64,000 nt of DNA from Lichtheimia corymbifera B2541 (taxonomy: Eukaryota; Mucoromycota; Mucoromycetes; Mucorales; Lichtheimiaceae). The stretch is taken from positions 62,001-126,000 of the forward strand of contig JNEU01000984.1 of assembly GCA_000697475.1 (NCBI GenBank), written 5' to 3'. Both the position numbers and the translations under genes were made by a program. Shown here piece after piece: positions 24,005 to 35,494 of this stretch; within the stretch, counting starts at the first letter, position 1, and each line of letters opens with the position of its first letter. The notes under the pieces were generated by a model. The model made no database searches and was not told the origin of the DNA. It saw only the letters and a program-made list of their open reading frames with translations.

Positions 24005-25536
24005 ATGACCAAGGATTCAACGACATTAGCTGAAGAGAATATTGAAATCTGGAAGATCAAGCGTCTCATCAAAGGGCTGGAGGCCGCTAGAGGGTGAGTA
24101 CTAGTAGTAGTAACGCTGATTGACACAATGCTGATATAGTTACATACGTAGGAATGGCACATCCATGATATCGCTCATCATTCGTAAGCATCCAACAATA
24201 TGGTGAAAAAGGCTGTGTCTGTGTGTGTCCTGACACTTGCATGATAGCGCCGAATTACCAGCTCTCACGTATGACAAGGATGTTGACCGATGAATATGGC
24301 ACTGCTTCCAATATCAAGTCCCGTGTCAATCGTCTCTCTGTATTGAGCGCCATTACATCTACTCAACAGCGTTTGAAACTTTACAATCGAGGTAGGAAAA
24401 ACAAGTGACCCAACAAAACCCATATTGATAATACGACAATAGTCCCCAACAACGGCTTAGTGTTATACTGTGGTACCGTTGTCACCGATGAAGGAAAAGA
24501 GAAAAAGGTCAACATTGACTTTGAGCCGCATAAGCCTTTGAACAAGTCGTTGTATTTGTGTGACAACAAATTCCACACCGAGGCGCTACAAGAGCTACTG
24601 GATTCGGATGCCAAGTTTGGATTCATCGTGATGGATGGCAACGGCACTCTCTTTGGCACTTTATCTGGCAACACACGTCAAGTGGTACATAAATTCTCGG
24701 TGGATCTGCCAAAGAAGCATGGTCGTGGTGGTCAATCAGCTGTACGTTTTGCGCGTCTCCGTGAAGAAAAGCGACACAATTATGTACGCAAGGTGGCCGA
24801 GTTGGCTACTGATTTCTTTGTCACCCAAGACAAGCCCAATGTTGCAGGCCTGGTGTTAGCAGGATCGGCCGATTTTAAAAACGAGCTTGCCCAATCGGAT
24901 CTCTTTGATGCACGTCTCTCTTCCAAGGTGATCCGCGTAGTGGATGTGTCCTATGGCGGTGAAAATGGATTCAATCAGGCTATCGCACTCGCTGCTGAGT
25001 CATTATCCAATGTCAAGTTTGTCCAAGAGAAACGATTGATCCAAACCTATTTTGACGAGATCTCACAAGACTCAGGCAAATTCTGCTATGGATTGAACGA
25101 TACCCTGACGGCTCTTGAAATGGGCGCTGTGGATCGACTCATTGTATGGGAAAACCTTGATATGATGCGATATGTGATTCGTCGCCCTGAGCATGAGCTT
25201 GAACAAGTGGTGCATGTGGATCGTGACCAGAATCAAAATGTGCTTTCAACCAGCAGCGAAGCCGAATTGGTGGATTCAATGCCATTGCTTGAATGGTTCA
25301 CTGAAACATACAAAGATTATGGTGCTACCTTGGATTTTATCACCAATCGCTCCCAAGAAGGTTCACAATTTGTCAAAGGATTTGGTGGTATTGGAGGGTT
25401 ATTGCGTTACAAGGTACATGACAAAAAAAAAAACTGTTGCCATGGTGATTTATTGATTTATTGATTCAATGATAACTAGGTCAATTTCGAGCAACTCACA
25501 TACGACGACTCTGAGGATGAATATGAAAGCGATTGA
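24005..25536 (+). CDS. SUP45: Eukaryotic peptide chain release factor 1
   Basis: Exons 24005-24093, 24152-24183, 24248-24391, 24443-25413 and 25480-25536 give 430 residues. eRF1 recognises all three stop codons in the ribosomal A site and triggers peptidyl-tRNA hydrolysis with the GTPase eRF3. Domain 1 carries [11 protein letters not shown] (NIKS stop-recognition motif) and YLCDNKF (the YxCxxxF motif). Domain 2 carries [14 protein letters not shown], whose GGQ contacts the peptidyl-transferase centre. The acidic C-terminus ([10 protein letters not shown]) is typical and comes from a separate 57-base exon. All motifs are canonical, which supports the standard genetic code in this organism. The second exon is only 32 bases. 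Confidence 0.97.
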
Positions 25537-25548
25537 ACCTTCCTTCCA

Positions 25549-25820
25549 ATGTCCAGATTTGCGGGTGGGCCATCATCACAGCTGCTCCAACGACAAAAGA
25601 AGTGGCGTCTTTGTTGCACAATCGATCTCATGATGCAACGACGTGCTGGTGGCACAGGGCAACTTCAAGATCAATCAGCATTCACTCTGGACATTGGAAT
25701 ATCAACAACGCAAAGTCGACAGATTATCTCCAACAACAACCCGCATGGAAGCTGTCGCATACACAGGGATCATTATTATTGTTATCTTTGCTCATCTTCA
25801 TGGAGACAACGGGAGTTAGC
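25549..25820 (+). pseudogene. Frameshifted relic of a small membrane protein gene (tentative)
   Basis: Beginning 12 bases after the eRF1 stop, coding-like sequence continues but changes frame twice. It starts with ATG (MSRFAG) at 25549. APTTKEVASLLHNRSHDA then lies in a second frame (about 25588-25641). LVAQGNFKINQHSLWTLEYQ and a following helix, RMEAVAYTGIIIIVIFAHLH, lie in a third frame (about 25647-25800). Joined by eye these would make one short protein with a single membrane segment near the end. The shifts cannot be removed by introns of normal size. It may be a decayed gene, a run of sequencing errors, or the eRF1 3' UTR with chance open frames. I do not recognise a family. Confidence 0.3.
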
Positions 25821-26845
25821 ATTAGCATCAGGGTAAGAGTTGTACTATGGTTACATGGTTAATAGCTCACCAACATGTAGTATCCTAGGAAACAAGCAAA
25901 GCTAGTGTAGTATGCTATCATAGAATCAATGACGTATGGATCGATTAAACTACCCAGCCATGTTGGCCATTGATAAAGGAAACAATGATCCAATGCGCGA
26001 TTTAAATAGGAAGGGATCGAGTAAAGAGGTGCGGGGTAACAGGAACACAGTACGGCCATTGCTGCCTTTCTTTTAGCATATCACTTTTTGATTGCTGGCC
26101 CAAGTTGTTGATGTGAGCAATAGTCTTTTTGTGGGTGCTAATTTTTGTGATGATTGTTCACACTTCATTGTTATTCTGGTTCCATTGTTTGTATCCATTG
26201 TGATATTTGGCTCTTTTGATAAGGGATAGATCTAATGATCTACCATGAGGAAGCACGTACTCACTCACATAACAGCTACCCCCCCGCGTCCCAAAGCAAC
26301 GAGTTGCAGGACTCGAGTGTCTTTTTACTCCGATATCAAAATTAAGACTCATCTGTCAGCGGATGATGTCAAGCATGTTGCACAAACTTTTTTCGGTCGG
26401 CTTGACTCCAATTTGGGCCAGAATCGCGTTTTGTCAAGATTGGAGAGAGATGTTACGCGATACGGCTGAGATACAGCTCAAGATTAGCCTTATCGTACGG
26501 CTAGATCTGGGTGCATGTAATTACGACACGTCGTCCCGCCTCAAATATCAAAAGTGAGCATTCAGCCTTCTCAAATACATGAGAGCTAAAGCTGGTAGCA
26601 CTGCAAATAGGAAATCAAGCGAAACGGTAGCATAGTAAAGGATGTCGAGGGAGGATGAATGGTTGGCTGTCATTTTGTTTTTCCATTTTGGATACTCCAA
26701 GTCATGGGTTTGAAAGGGTTTGGAGCATCTTTTACGTCATGCGACCATGATAGCGCTTTATCCCAGCACGCGGTGCATTTAAAAGCAACGCAAGTAGAAA
26801 ATTCTGTAGCAGTTTCTTTCCGACTATCCATCACATAACATCACT
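25821..26845. other. Intergenic region before the aldo-keto reductase
   Basis: A 74-codon plus-strand frame, 26245-26469, starts with ATG and has even composition (MRKHVLTHITATPPRPKATS at its start), but no recognisable domain. The last 100 bases hold an AT-rich segment and a TC-rich leader for the reductase. Confidence 0.4.
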
Positions 26846-28168
26846 ATGGCTGCAGATATCCCCAAGAAAAAGGTATTCTTGCCATCCGATTTGCTTGTTA
26901 GTGCTGCCAGACAACAAATAACACTTTATTTATTTGCTAGTTGAACAACGGTAACGAGATCCCCCAGATCGGTTACGGCACCTTTGGTGGTGCTGATGCT
27001 CCCGACTTGGTTTACAAGGCTGTCAAGGTTGCTCTTGACTGTGGCTACCGCCATTTTGATACTGCTTACCTTTGTATGTAACAATCATTCCAATGCGGTA
27101 TCAGCATAACCAACTGAATCAACCTTGATAGACCAAACCGAGGAATCGCTTGGTAAAGCTATTCGTGAGAGCAATGTCCCTCGTGAAGAAGTTTTTGTCA
27201 CCACCAAGTTGTGGGGTACTTTCCGCAAGCCCGAGCATGTGCGTCCTGCTTTTGAACGTTCGCTCAAGGATCTCCAATTTGAATATATTGATATGTACAT
27301 GTTGCACTGGCCCATGGCTTGGGAATTCCATGGATATGAGCATGATAAGCTCCAAGTAAAGGATGAGAATGGTGATCTCAAGGTCCTTGATATTCCTCTT
27401 ATCGACACCTGGCGTGAAATGGAAAAGCTCGTCAAGGATGGTCTTGTGCGTAACATTGGTGTTTCCAACTGCACCATCCCCATGCTTGAAGAGTTGCTCG
27501 CAAAGGCTGAAATTCCTCCTTGCATGAATCAGGTAAACAAATATATAGACTTTTTAAAAGGCTTGACAGCTGATCCCATATTATAGATTGAAATCCATCC
27601 CAGTTTGCCCCAAGAAGAAATGCTCAAGTGGGCTAACGAGCACAACATTGCATTGACTGCATACTCCCCACTTGGCAACCCCGGTTTCTCGTGGTTTGCC
27701 TCCACTGGCCACTCCAAGACTCTTGAAGAACCCGCTGTATGTATCATAAACACAGGTTTATTTTCTAAATTCTAATCTCATGTTCATTACAATAGGTCCT
27801 CAAAGCTGCCGAAAAGTATGGCAAGACGCCTGTGCAAGTGTTGATCAATTGGGGTGTTGCTCGTGGCTATTGCGGTAAGCTTGTGTTGTCTTTATGCATA
27901 AAGGTGCAATCCACTGACATGTGCATTGTAGTCATTCCCAAGTCGGTTACTCCCGAACGTATCAAGGCCAACATTGAATACTTCAAGATGGATCCTGAGG
28001 ATGTTGAGGAGATCACAAAGATTGGTCGTACCAGCCCTGTGCGCACTTGGTAAGTTTTATTTTGGGAAGTCGTCTGGTATCTTTATACTTACATTTTCTC
28101 TTAGCGATCCTGTTTTGATGTTTGGTCCCTCCAACGATGTCTTTGGTGAGCACAAGAAGAAGGATTAG
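26846..28168 (+). CDS. NADPH-dependent aldo-keto reductase (AKR)
   Basis: Seven exons give 323 residues: 26846-26872, 26941-27073, 27132-27532, 27587-27736, 27796-27874, 27932-28049 and 28105-28168. The catalytic tetrad is visible: Asp and Tyr in HFDTAYLYQ, Lys in TTKLWG and His in MLHWPMAW. GVSNCTIPMLEELL, NQIEIHPSLPQEEML and VIPKSVTPERIKAN are the family signatures, the last binding the 2'-phosphate of NADPH. It has the AKR barrel length expected for AKR1-5 enzymes such as xylose/aldose reductases. Pentose or general aldehyde reduction is likely, and the substrate cannot be fixed. The first exon codes only nine residues. It ends ...EHKKKD. Confidence 0.93.
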
Positions 28169-28295
28169 ATCATCCCATCCAAAAGCCTTTGTTGTATATA
28201 GAACTCTTTCATTTTCCAACGTTGTTGGTATTACACCTCATGACATGTCAATAGCAACTTTTTTTTATTTGCACATGATGATGATGTTGTTGTTG

Positions 28296-29358
28296 TTACT
28301 TTTGCTTGAGAGCATCACGATCTTTAAGTAGACTATCGTATTCGGTTGCCTGTTGCTCGGCCTTTTTCTTGAGTGCTTCAAAATCAGGACCTTGCTTCTT
28401 CAATTCAGCGATTTGATCCTTGAGTTCTTGGATTTGCTTTTGGTATGATGCATCAATTTCAACAAGACGTTCCTGATCCTTAACAGCGGTGGCACTCTAT
28501 CAGGATGGTGCATTAATAATCACTGCCTTCCCTGTAATCAAAGATATATTTACCTCCTTCTTCATGTGTTGCAATTGCTCGTCGCGTTGAAGCATATCGA
28601 TCAAGAGAGCTGTGGTACGCTCAAGGATACTAACAATCACATGTCATTCAATTAGCTGAGGAAGAAATAGCAGCATGCAAAACATCACGCTATCACAAAC
28701 ATACTATGCAAGCACACTTACAGAGAAAGGAACATGGTAAAACCAAGAAGGTACAAGTTGCGTTGTGCGTAAAACTGCTTGGCGCGAATGCTGGCTTCGA
28801 TGCTGTAATCATGATGATGGCCGGCTTCCTCTTGGACCTCCTCGGCAATGCGTTGCAATCGGTTGAATGTATCTAATGACACCCTTTTGTTAGCATACGC
28901 ACTGAATACCTGCATATCATCCCCCGTCATGACCATACCAATAAAGAGCAAGAAGATAAATCTAATAGTCATCCTATGTGAATAAATCATTCATCTTCGT
29001 ATGATCCCGAGAACTACTTACGCAAAGATAATCTTAAGGGTATGGAGAGCCTTGGCGATCTATTCGCATGGAAGATAAGTACTCTTTTCGATGAAAGGAT
29101 AACAGGACAACTACTTACAACAGGAGAGGTAGTGAATGCCTTGATCATGGCATGGCGCCATCGCAATGGGAGTGGTAGCTGGTAGTCATTTCAATATACA
29201 CGTTCAAGGTTGGATAGATTGCTTGTACATTACCACCAAGATGGAGAAGGTCACCATCTAGAAACGTTCTTGTAAGACGGTTTAGTGAATAAAAATAAAC
29301 GATAGTAACATACCTCGAGAACCAAGAGAGCGAAGGTCAAAGAGTAATATATAGTCAT
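28296..29358 (-). CDS. BAP31/Yet-family endoplasmic reticulum membrane protein
   Basis: Eight exons give 205 residues: 29358-29314, 29257-29234 (24 bases), 29178-29119, 29059-29022, 28961-28939 (23 bases), 28872-28722, 28629-28554 and 28496-28296. The order is that of BAP29/31: an N-terminal helix MTIYYSLTFALLVLEMVTFS, LPLRWR then HAMIKAFTTSP, a second helix (HTLKIIFAFIFLLFID), then NRLQRIAEE...AQRNLYLLGFTMFLSLILERT with the third helix. A long charged coiled coil follows to the end (about residues 125-205). BAP31 proteins escort or retain membrane proteins in the ER. The C-terminus is LKQK, not a canonical KKxx signal. Because its exons are so small, the gene is nearly invisible to single-frame ORF scanning. 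Confidence 0.85.
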
Positions 29359-29541
29359 TGGTATTGGTGTTGAGGAAGGAAAGAGGGACCTGTATCAAAG
29401 AAAGAAAGCGCGCTTCCAGCATAACCATTCGTGTGCCTCCAAAACAAGTATCTCGGATCCAATATCCCGATTCAAGCTTCTCTTGGCAATGACACCTTTT
29501 TTTTTTATTGACAAAGTTACTGGTACGCTACACTAGGGACA

Positions 29542-30777
29542 CTACACATGAATGGTTTCCATAGCTTCTTCCTCGTCTTCATCTTCATCACCAGAGGATG
29601 GGCTTCCTGAATCCTTTGCTGCTCCACTGGATTGTTCCGCTTGCGAAGATCGTTGTACATATTCAGGTTTAAGCTGATAGTTGCCGGCATAAGGTCCACG
29701 CTTGTTCAAAATGCAAATGTCATTCAATACTTCCTTGAGATATTGTGATGGTTGTCGTATATGTTCCAATAAACCCTTGAATGACCAATAAGGATAACGA
29801 TCAAATGCAACAAACAAGACGTCCATAAGCTCGTTGCGTGGCATACGTGTTGCTTTCTCCTTGTTGTCTGTCTTTTGTCGTTTCGATGGCTACCAAAGAA
29901 CGCATGAGATCCCCATATACATACAATCCCTCTCGACAACAAATAATACACATACAGTGAAATCAGAGAAACCAGTGTTGGCCAACGCACTTCCTGCACC
30001 AGGAACGAACATGGGTTGATTGCTCTTGCCAATTTCTTGCACGCTCCTTTGTGGTGTTTCTGCTTCCATGACTCTCTTTCGCATGATGCCTCGGTAGGAA
30101 TCCACATGTGTTGGGGTTGCCGTGCACTCGTGATGTACGGTGCCGCTTATTGTTTTACCTATGCAACACAGCATAAATGTATTGTGTCTTTCTCTCTCTC
30201 ACTCTCGCACCCATTCTACTTACTTCCATTCTCTCCTTCTGTAAATACAAACTTGTTCGTTGCTTCTGCTGGTGGAATATGTATCAAGTACTCTTTTGGG
30301 ATATTCGTTGCTTCGCCTTCAGGTAAGATCAAAGAAATCTATAATGCCATATTAGCAATACGTTCACCTCTTATCTTGCTATGATAGTTACCCTGCTTGA
30401 TCGTCCTGGGGGTGGTCTGCAAATGAAAAAGGATACTACGTGAGTCGATACACCCAAAAGACAAAACGCAGTGCAATAGACTTACTGCTCATAGATTCGT
30501 ACGCTGCCAAGGTTGACGTCGTCTTGATCGACCTCTTTCCACTTTTGTGCAAGGAACTTGGGTACCTAACGAACGCATGGTGTAGGTGTGTGCGTGCGAA
30601 TGAGAAGACGTGGTAGTTGGTAAGGAATGGTGGGTATATTACTTTAACGAGCCAGACTTTAGTATCAGCGTCGTCAAGCTTTAAATCGTCGTCGTCGTCG
30701 TCATCAATGGTGTCAATCGGTCCAGGATCGTCTTCGAATAGTGCGTCGACATCAGGATTGGAAGTAAAATCAGACAT
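29542..30777 (-). CDS. TFG2: Transcription initiation factor IIF subunit beta (RAP30/Tfg2)
   Basis: Six exons give 301 residues: 30777-30643, 30565-30486, 30416-30392 (25 bases), 30338-30224, 30158-29956 and 29889-29542. The N-terminus is acidic (DTIDDDDDDDLKLDD). VWLVKVPKFLAQKWKEV is the start of the TFIIF dimerisation domain, followed by SLILPEGE and ISGTVHHECTATP, also characteristic. The winged-helix domain is at about residues 205-265 (MPRNELMDVLFVAFDRYPYW, then FKGLLEHIRQPSQYLKEVLN and ICILNKRGPYAGNYQLKPEY). An acidic, serine-rich tail ends in METIHV. TFIIF binds RNA polymerase II and stabilises the pre-initiation complex. Confidence 0.93.
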
Positions 30778-31585
30778 GAGGAAGAGTAACGTTGGTCAAG
30801 AACTACTATGCCGCTCCAACATTTTCAAGTGACAATTGCTGCTCCACCTCTCCCAGCATTTCCCACCCAGTAAGGATTGCTGCTCGCTAGCACACATTTC
30901 ACATTCTACAATAAACAAGAGGATTGCTTTAATTCTAAACAGAACTACTTTTATACTATATTCATTCAATGTGTAAAGTGTGATGGATGCTGATGAAGGT
31001 GCTGCAAAGGCATGGAAAGTCGTGGAATCGAGTTTGTTGGGATGAACCGAATGACAAATGCGGGTTACTGTATCCAGGCAACGCTTCTCCATTCTTATGT
31101 ACGGGACTTTGGTGCACTACTTGACATCGCTTTAATGCGATGACCGTATGACCATGCAGACTGCTGTAGTAGAATCTGCAGCCAAATCCAGCATTGCAAA
31201 CACGTCTCGCGAGGTAGCTACATCGAAATGAATGGTAGTATATGCTTCATCAATCAACATGACTAGGTTTTACCTTGTTAAAAAGATCCAAACATCACAA
31301 TGACAACAAGTACAATGAAAGTAGGATAACAATGGAAGGCTAACGATCGTCACAAATATGAGATCATCCCATCAACTTGGGCTCTGAAGGTGGCAGCAAT
31401 TAAAGAGTGGTATGGTGGAAGAAAGGAATGGGCGATAACAGCCTTGACGTGATTATCTACATATCCATGCATAAATCAGGTCCTTGAGGTAAGCGAGATG
31501 GTCGCCAACATTATCAGACAATGGCATGTGCTATCCAAATGCAACTCAAAAGTAAAAGCGAAATTGAAAGTCATTGGCACCTTCA
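30778..31585. other. Intergenic region upstream of TFIIF beta
   Basis: No confident gene. A short plus-strand frame starting with ATG at 31155 (MQTAVVESAAKSSIANTSRE...) closes after 25 codons. Minus-strand frames lack coding character. The TFIIF promoter should lie in 30778-31000. Confidence 0.4.
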
Positions 31586-31890
31586 TCAATAAGCACTGTG
31601 CACACGCATGAATGTTCCCTGCTCCTCCTTAACGACTTGCAATTGTAATGTAGCATATAACTCAAGATGACGCCACCCAATCTGACATTTGGCACATGCT
31701 TGATCCGGAAGATGATGGAACAGGAACACAAATGAATGACAATTTACCAATAGCAGCTAGTCTATTCGCTTCTGTACAATCGGGCGGCAAACTAGGGGGT
31801 TGGGGATGATAGGTGAAGTATAACGTGGCGTAGTAGGTGAATGTATATGTGTTGTGTGTGTTTATATGTATTTGAGGAGATGTGAATGTC
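31586..31890 (-). other. Coding-like stretch in frame behind the stop of the upstream gene
   Basis: Directly after the TAA at 31895-31893 the same frame stays open on the minus strand to about 31748 (...YHPQPPSLPPDCTEANRLAA). A 49-base GT-AG intron (31747-31699) then leads in phase to CAKCQIGWRHLELYATLQLQ and VVKEEQGTFMRVHSAY, with a TGA at 31588-31586. The second half has a CxxC pair and normal protein composition. There is no ATG in this frame. It could be an alternative 3' end of the 31893-32313 gene, a readthrough product, or a separate gene whose start is missed. Confidence 0.4.
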
Positions 31891-31892
31891 AA

Positions 31893-32313
31893 TTAGGAGT
31901 AGTTGTATGTCTCTGAACATCGAACAATGTGTTCACTCTTGCGACCAAGCATAGTAGATTTCCGATGAAGACCCTTGGTAGTGCTGGATGGCGGTGATGG
32001 GGGTGCGCGCACTTCACCACCACCTGCTGATCGTTGATGTTGATGCAGGTACACCCCATCTTGGTAATAATGCCTGTAAAAGTCTCGGTCTACACGATGA
32101 TGATAGCTTGTTAGTACCTGTTGCCCATTCCTAATAATGACCACCAACACCCCCACATCATCCCAATCTCGATCATTCCTTGTGACACAATAGCAGTAAG
32201 AGGCTCATATTACCTTTCTGTTCAAAGTCGGGAGTGGCGACATGACGACGCTTGGTATACTTTTCTAATTTCCAGAGATCAATCTGCGTCTTGAGCTTGG
32301 TCATGAGCCCCAT
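31893..32313 (-). CDS. Small hypothetical protein (98 residues)
   Basis: Exons 32313-32214 and 32089-31893 give 98 residues with a clean splice (phase 1). The N-terminus is basic and helical (MGLMTKLKTQIDLWKLEKYT then KRRHVATPDFEQKDRDFYRH), followed by a glycine/proline/serine-rich low-complexity part and a basic end. There is no signal peptide or membrane segment. I do not recognise the family. The first 45 residues look like the conserved part and the rest disordered. See the separate entry for in-frame coding-like sequence after the stop. If that is used, the protein would end in a CxxC-containing domain instead. Confidence 0.6.
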
Positions 32314-34464
32314 GGTGTGTGTTTGTCAAATGAGCAATAAATTCGGTGATGGAGTAAAGAGGGGCAAGGGACGAGTGCTGGTGTTCGTTGGGTATTCAGT
32401 TTAACGTTGGGCAAGAAAGGAGCTGATAGGAGACAATCGTCAAGGAGGGAAATAGGTGGATGTTAATAATGCGACTACACGCGGTTATAGAGGAAATGGG
32501 TATGTGCGTGTTGTACTCTAACGACGGTAGAGAAGGAGAGGGTTATAGTACGTGTGTAAATGAGGAAGAAGATGTTGCTGAATTAGCTCGTGTTACTCCA
32601 GGTACCAAGATGAAAAGGTACTCATAAGCTTTTTGTCTCCAGCATTTCCCGACCGACCTTTATTAAAAACGTGCTTGCATCCATATAATACGATAACAAT
32701 GGCTCTTTTTTTTTTCTCACACAACCAACGCTATTGTCAATGGTTGGACATAACACCTTTTAAAGGCCAAGGATGGCATCGGGGGGATTCGACGTATGAT
32801 GATGCTTCACATGTGTGGTGTGTTGTGTATCGAAATAAAATGACAATAGTATCGATCGCTGCTGCTAATGTCTCGTCATTTGCTTCGTTGATGATCGAAA
32901 GGCTGTGATGAAACGCTCATATCTAATTGCATAAAAGGGAGGTAATGGCTTTTTCAGAATGAGATTATCGCCCATCGGCCAATTTTATCATCCAAGGGTC
33001 CATAACAAAGAGCAGATGGAATCCATAGTCATCTAGGAATGCATCCATTATAATATTACAATAGACGCAGTCCTAGACATATGATATCCAAAGATCAGCA
33101 AGGACATTGGATTGTGGCCTGACATTGTAGCTGTTTGAAAATGTAGCGTACGGTGGTGGCGGTGTTCGCACAAATACTTTTTGTACGTGAATGAAGAAGA
33201 AAAGAAAAACGAGAGACAGGAATCAGACTTGAAAGTGCGAAAGGAAAGCCGAAACGTCGGCGAGGGCATGTTACCTTCGATGGTCTGTGCGATCTCAGAC
33301 AAAGTGGGTATCCAGGCGGTGGATGTTAACTGGTTCTTGCAATCCAGCTACTCTTTCTGTGAGCATAATACGATATCTACACCCACAGCTTTGGCTCATT
33401 TTCCATTTGAAAGAAAGGAGGTGTGGTGTTACATGTACAAAATCTTGTGCTTCATTGGCTTGCTTGGATATGTTCTTATCATCTTTATTTGACTTGTTCG
33501 GCAAAAAGCTGATAGTATTTATTAGCTTTCCATGATGGCGTATCCTACCATTCTAGAATGAAGCTGAGCAGCTTCGTTTTAACAATTTGTAATGGGACAT
33601 CAAATGCATCTAATTTTGGTCTTGCAGAAGAGAAGGATTGGTACACAAGGCTTAGAAAAGATAATGGCTACTGTTGTACAACCATTGCATGGCAAGTTAA
33701 AGCTAAACTGATGAAAGGTCGAGAAGGTCAAGATGCTCGGTACAAAGCGATCAAACTCCTGGCGGATAACAAAACCATGTGATTTCTGCGTGTCTTTTTT
33801 TCTTTCTGCTGATCGATGTCGATGTTTATTTTTATAATGTCAAGGAGGCGTGGTGGATAATACCATTCTTTGCCGGGAGCAGCCAAATGGGAAATGCTAG
33901 TAGTGGGATGGTGACCTTGTGGACACCAAGTGTGGGACAATAGTGATGTGTAATGCGGCTGTCATGCCCGATTCTCATCAAGAAAGGAAGCTGCTATTGC
34001 CATGGAATACCCCCCTGAATCGAATCTGCAGTAACAAGTCCCGACTATTGAGACGAGGAAGGTTAGTGTAAGGGGATGGATCCTCATCTTGTGCTCTTCC
34101 ATCACTATAACACGCATCAATCAGCATCTTCTTGTAGTACATTGCAATATGGAGGATCGCTCTAGAAGTGTATGGGCATATTGTGTTGCCCCAACGTGGT
34201 GGAACAAGTCATCTTCGCTATTGCCATGTGTCGGGCTTCTCATTGTTTTGAGCTGGGGATGTATATCTGTGTATGTATTTATACGCAAGGACCGCCATCA
34301 CTCGAAAGCTGGGTGTGACACAAGAAACATTGGGGGATGACAAAACTGATGGTAACAAAAAGAGCATGCAAGCAAAAAATGGCAGCCACATTCCTGGCTC
34401 ATCATCTAACGAGGAAACTTGTATCTTGTCTCTTTCTCTTTCTCTCATCTCTCTTTGTATATGG
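32314..34464. other. Intergenic region, 2.1 kb, with two coding-like orphan frames
   Basis: No gene could be assembled. Two plus-strand frames have protein-like composition. One starts with an ATG at 33268 and ends at 33492, with a C-terminal hydrophobic helix (YKILCFIGLLGYVLIIFI). The other, 33558-33782, gives 74 residues (...AEEKDWYTRLRKDNGYC...). Neither has a recognisable domain. A CT-rich tract at 34425-34455 precedes the membrane protein gene. Confidence 0.4.
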
Positions 34465-35304
34465 ATGAGAACTGCGACACCGGCTTTCATTGTTACAAAC
34501 GCCCTATGCTTTGTTGCGACATGCCTAGTAACAATACAGGCTATTCGTAACCCCAAAAAGCTGCGTACCTTCCTTGTCATCTATGCCCTGCTCTCTTTAC
34601 CTTGCGCTATCGTCAACACACTTGCATTTGAGGATATCATTGATGATCGCTGGAACTCATTGACATATCTCATATCCACCGCGCTTATGATGACTATACG
34701 CATTTACCTCGTCATGGATATTGGTCTACGCTTACAAACTCGCCCTGGCTGGTTCCATGGATTAGCATACACTGGCATCGCTTTCTTGATCGGATCTTGC
34801 ATATGCATCGTTGTGCAGCTAGGCATACTTGGCGCTCACCCCACAGATCAATATCCATATCGACCTGTGTTCATTACTGGCGTATGTCTTGCAATTGTAT
34901 CTTCAGCATGTGCTTATTTATTCGCGTTTTTGCCATTGATTCGTTCGATCCGAGCTTCGGCCTATGGTGTAAGCTTTCAATTATTCTCCTATACAATGAT
35001 GTATACGTGCTCATTTTGACTTTTTTGCTATTAGATATGGTTCCTTACTCTTGAAACGTCATGGTCAACGCTCTATGGTACAATCTACTTATGGTTCTTT
35101 ATTGTAAATACCTGGGAGTGGTACTTCAACATCATGCTCCTAATGGATTATGTGATGAGATTTCTCCTTTGTCTCATGAACGCATGGCCACCACCGCAAC
35201 AGGTCATTGACACCTTGTCAAGTCATCTTCATGGCAAGAGTAACAAGGATCATACAAGCAGCCAAATTAACATTGCCACTGTGCCACAAAGACTAGAGGA
35301 GTAA
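34465..35304 (+). CDS. Polytopic membrane protein of unknown function
   Basis: Exons 34465-34968 and 35035-35304 give 257 residues. At least six hydrophobic segments are visible, at about residues 6-27, 36-58, 70-92, 100-126, 135-158 and 180-212, for example LVIYALLSLPCAIVNTLAF and IYLWFFIVNTWEWYFNIMLL. Connecting loops are short. The last 45 residues are hydrophilic and probably cytosolic. No transporter or receptor signature was recognised. The start was chosen at the ATG that follows a pyrimidine-rich leader. The frame is open further upstream to 34273, but that part is not coding-like. It lies 190 bases upstream of the rhomboid gene on the same strand. Confidence 0.65.
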
Positions 35305-35494
35305 AACATTATGCAAGTGTACATCTAAACAATAAACCACATCCACCCATTATTTCTGATTATAGATATTCTGGTTTTGGCTTTCTCTCTTTTTCTTTCA
35401 CTCTTATTTCGCTTGTCGCATCTTTTGTGGTGCCTGGCCCTTTATCTTTTTTTCATTCACCAACACCACCACAGCACACTCCATTATCGCCAAC

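Noticed and set aside
24381..24674. Minus-strand frame inside eRF1
   Set aside because: Antisense shadow of a conserved coding exon.
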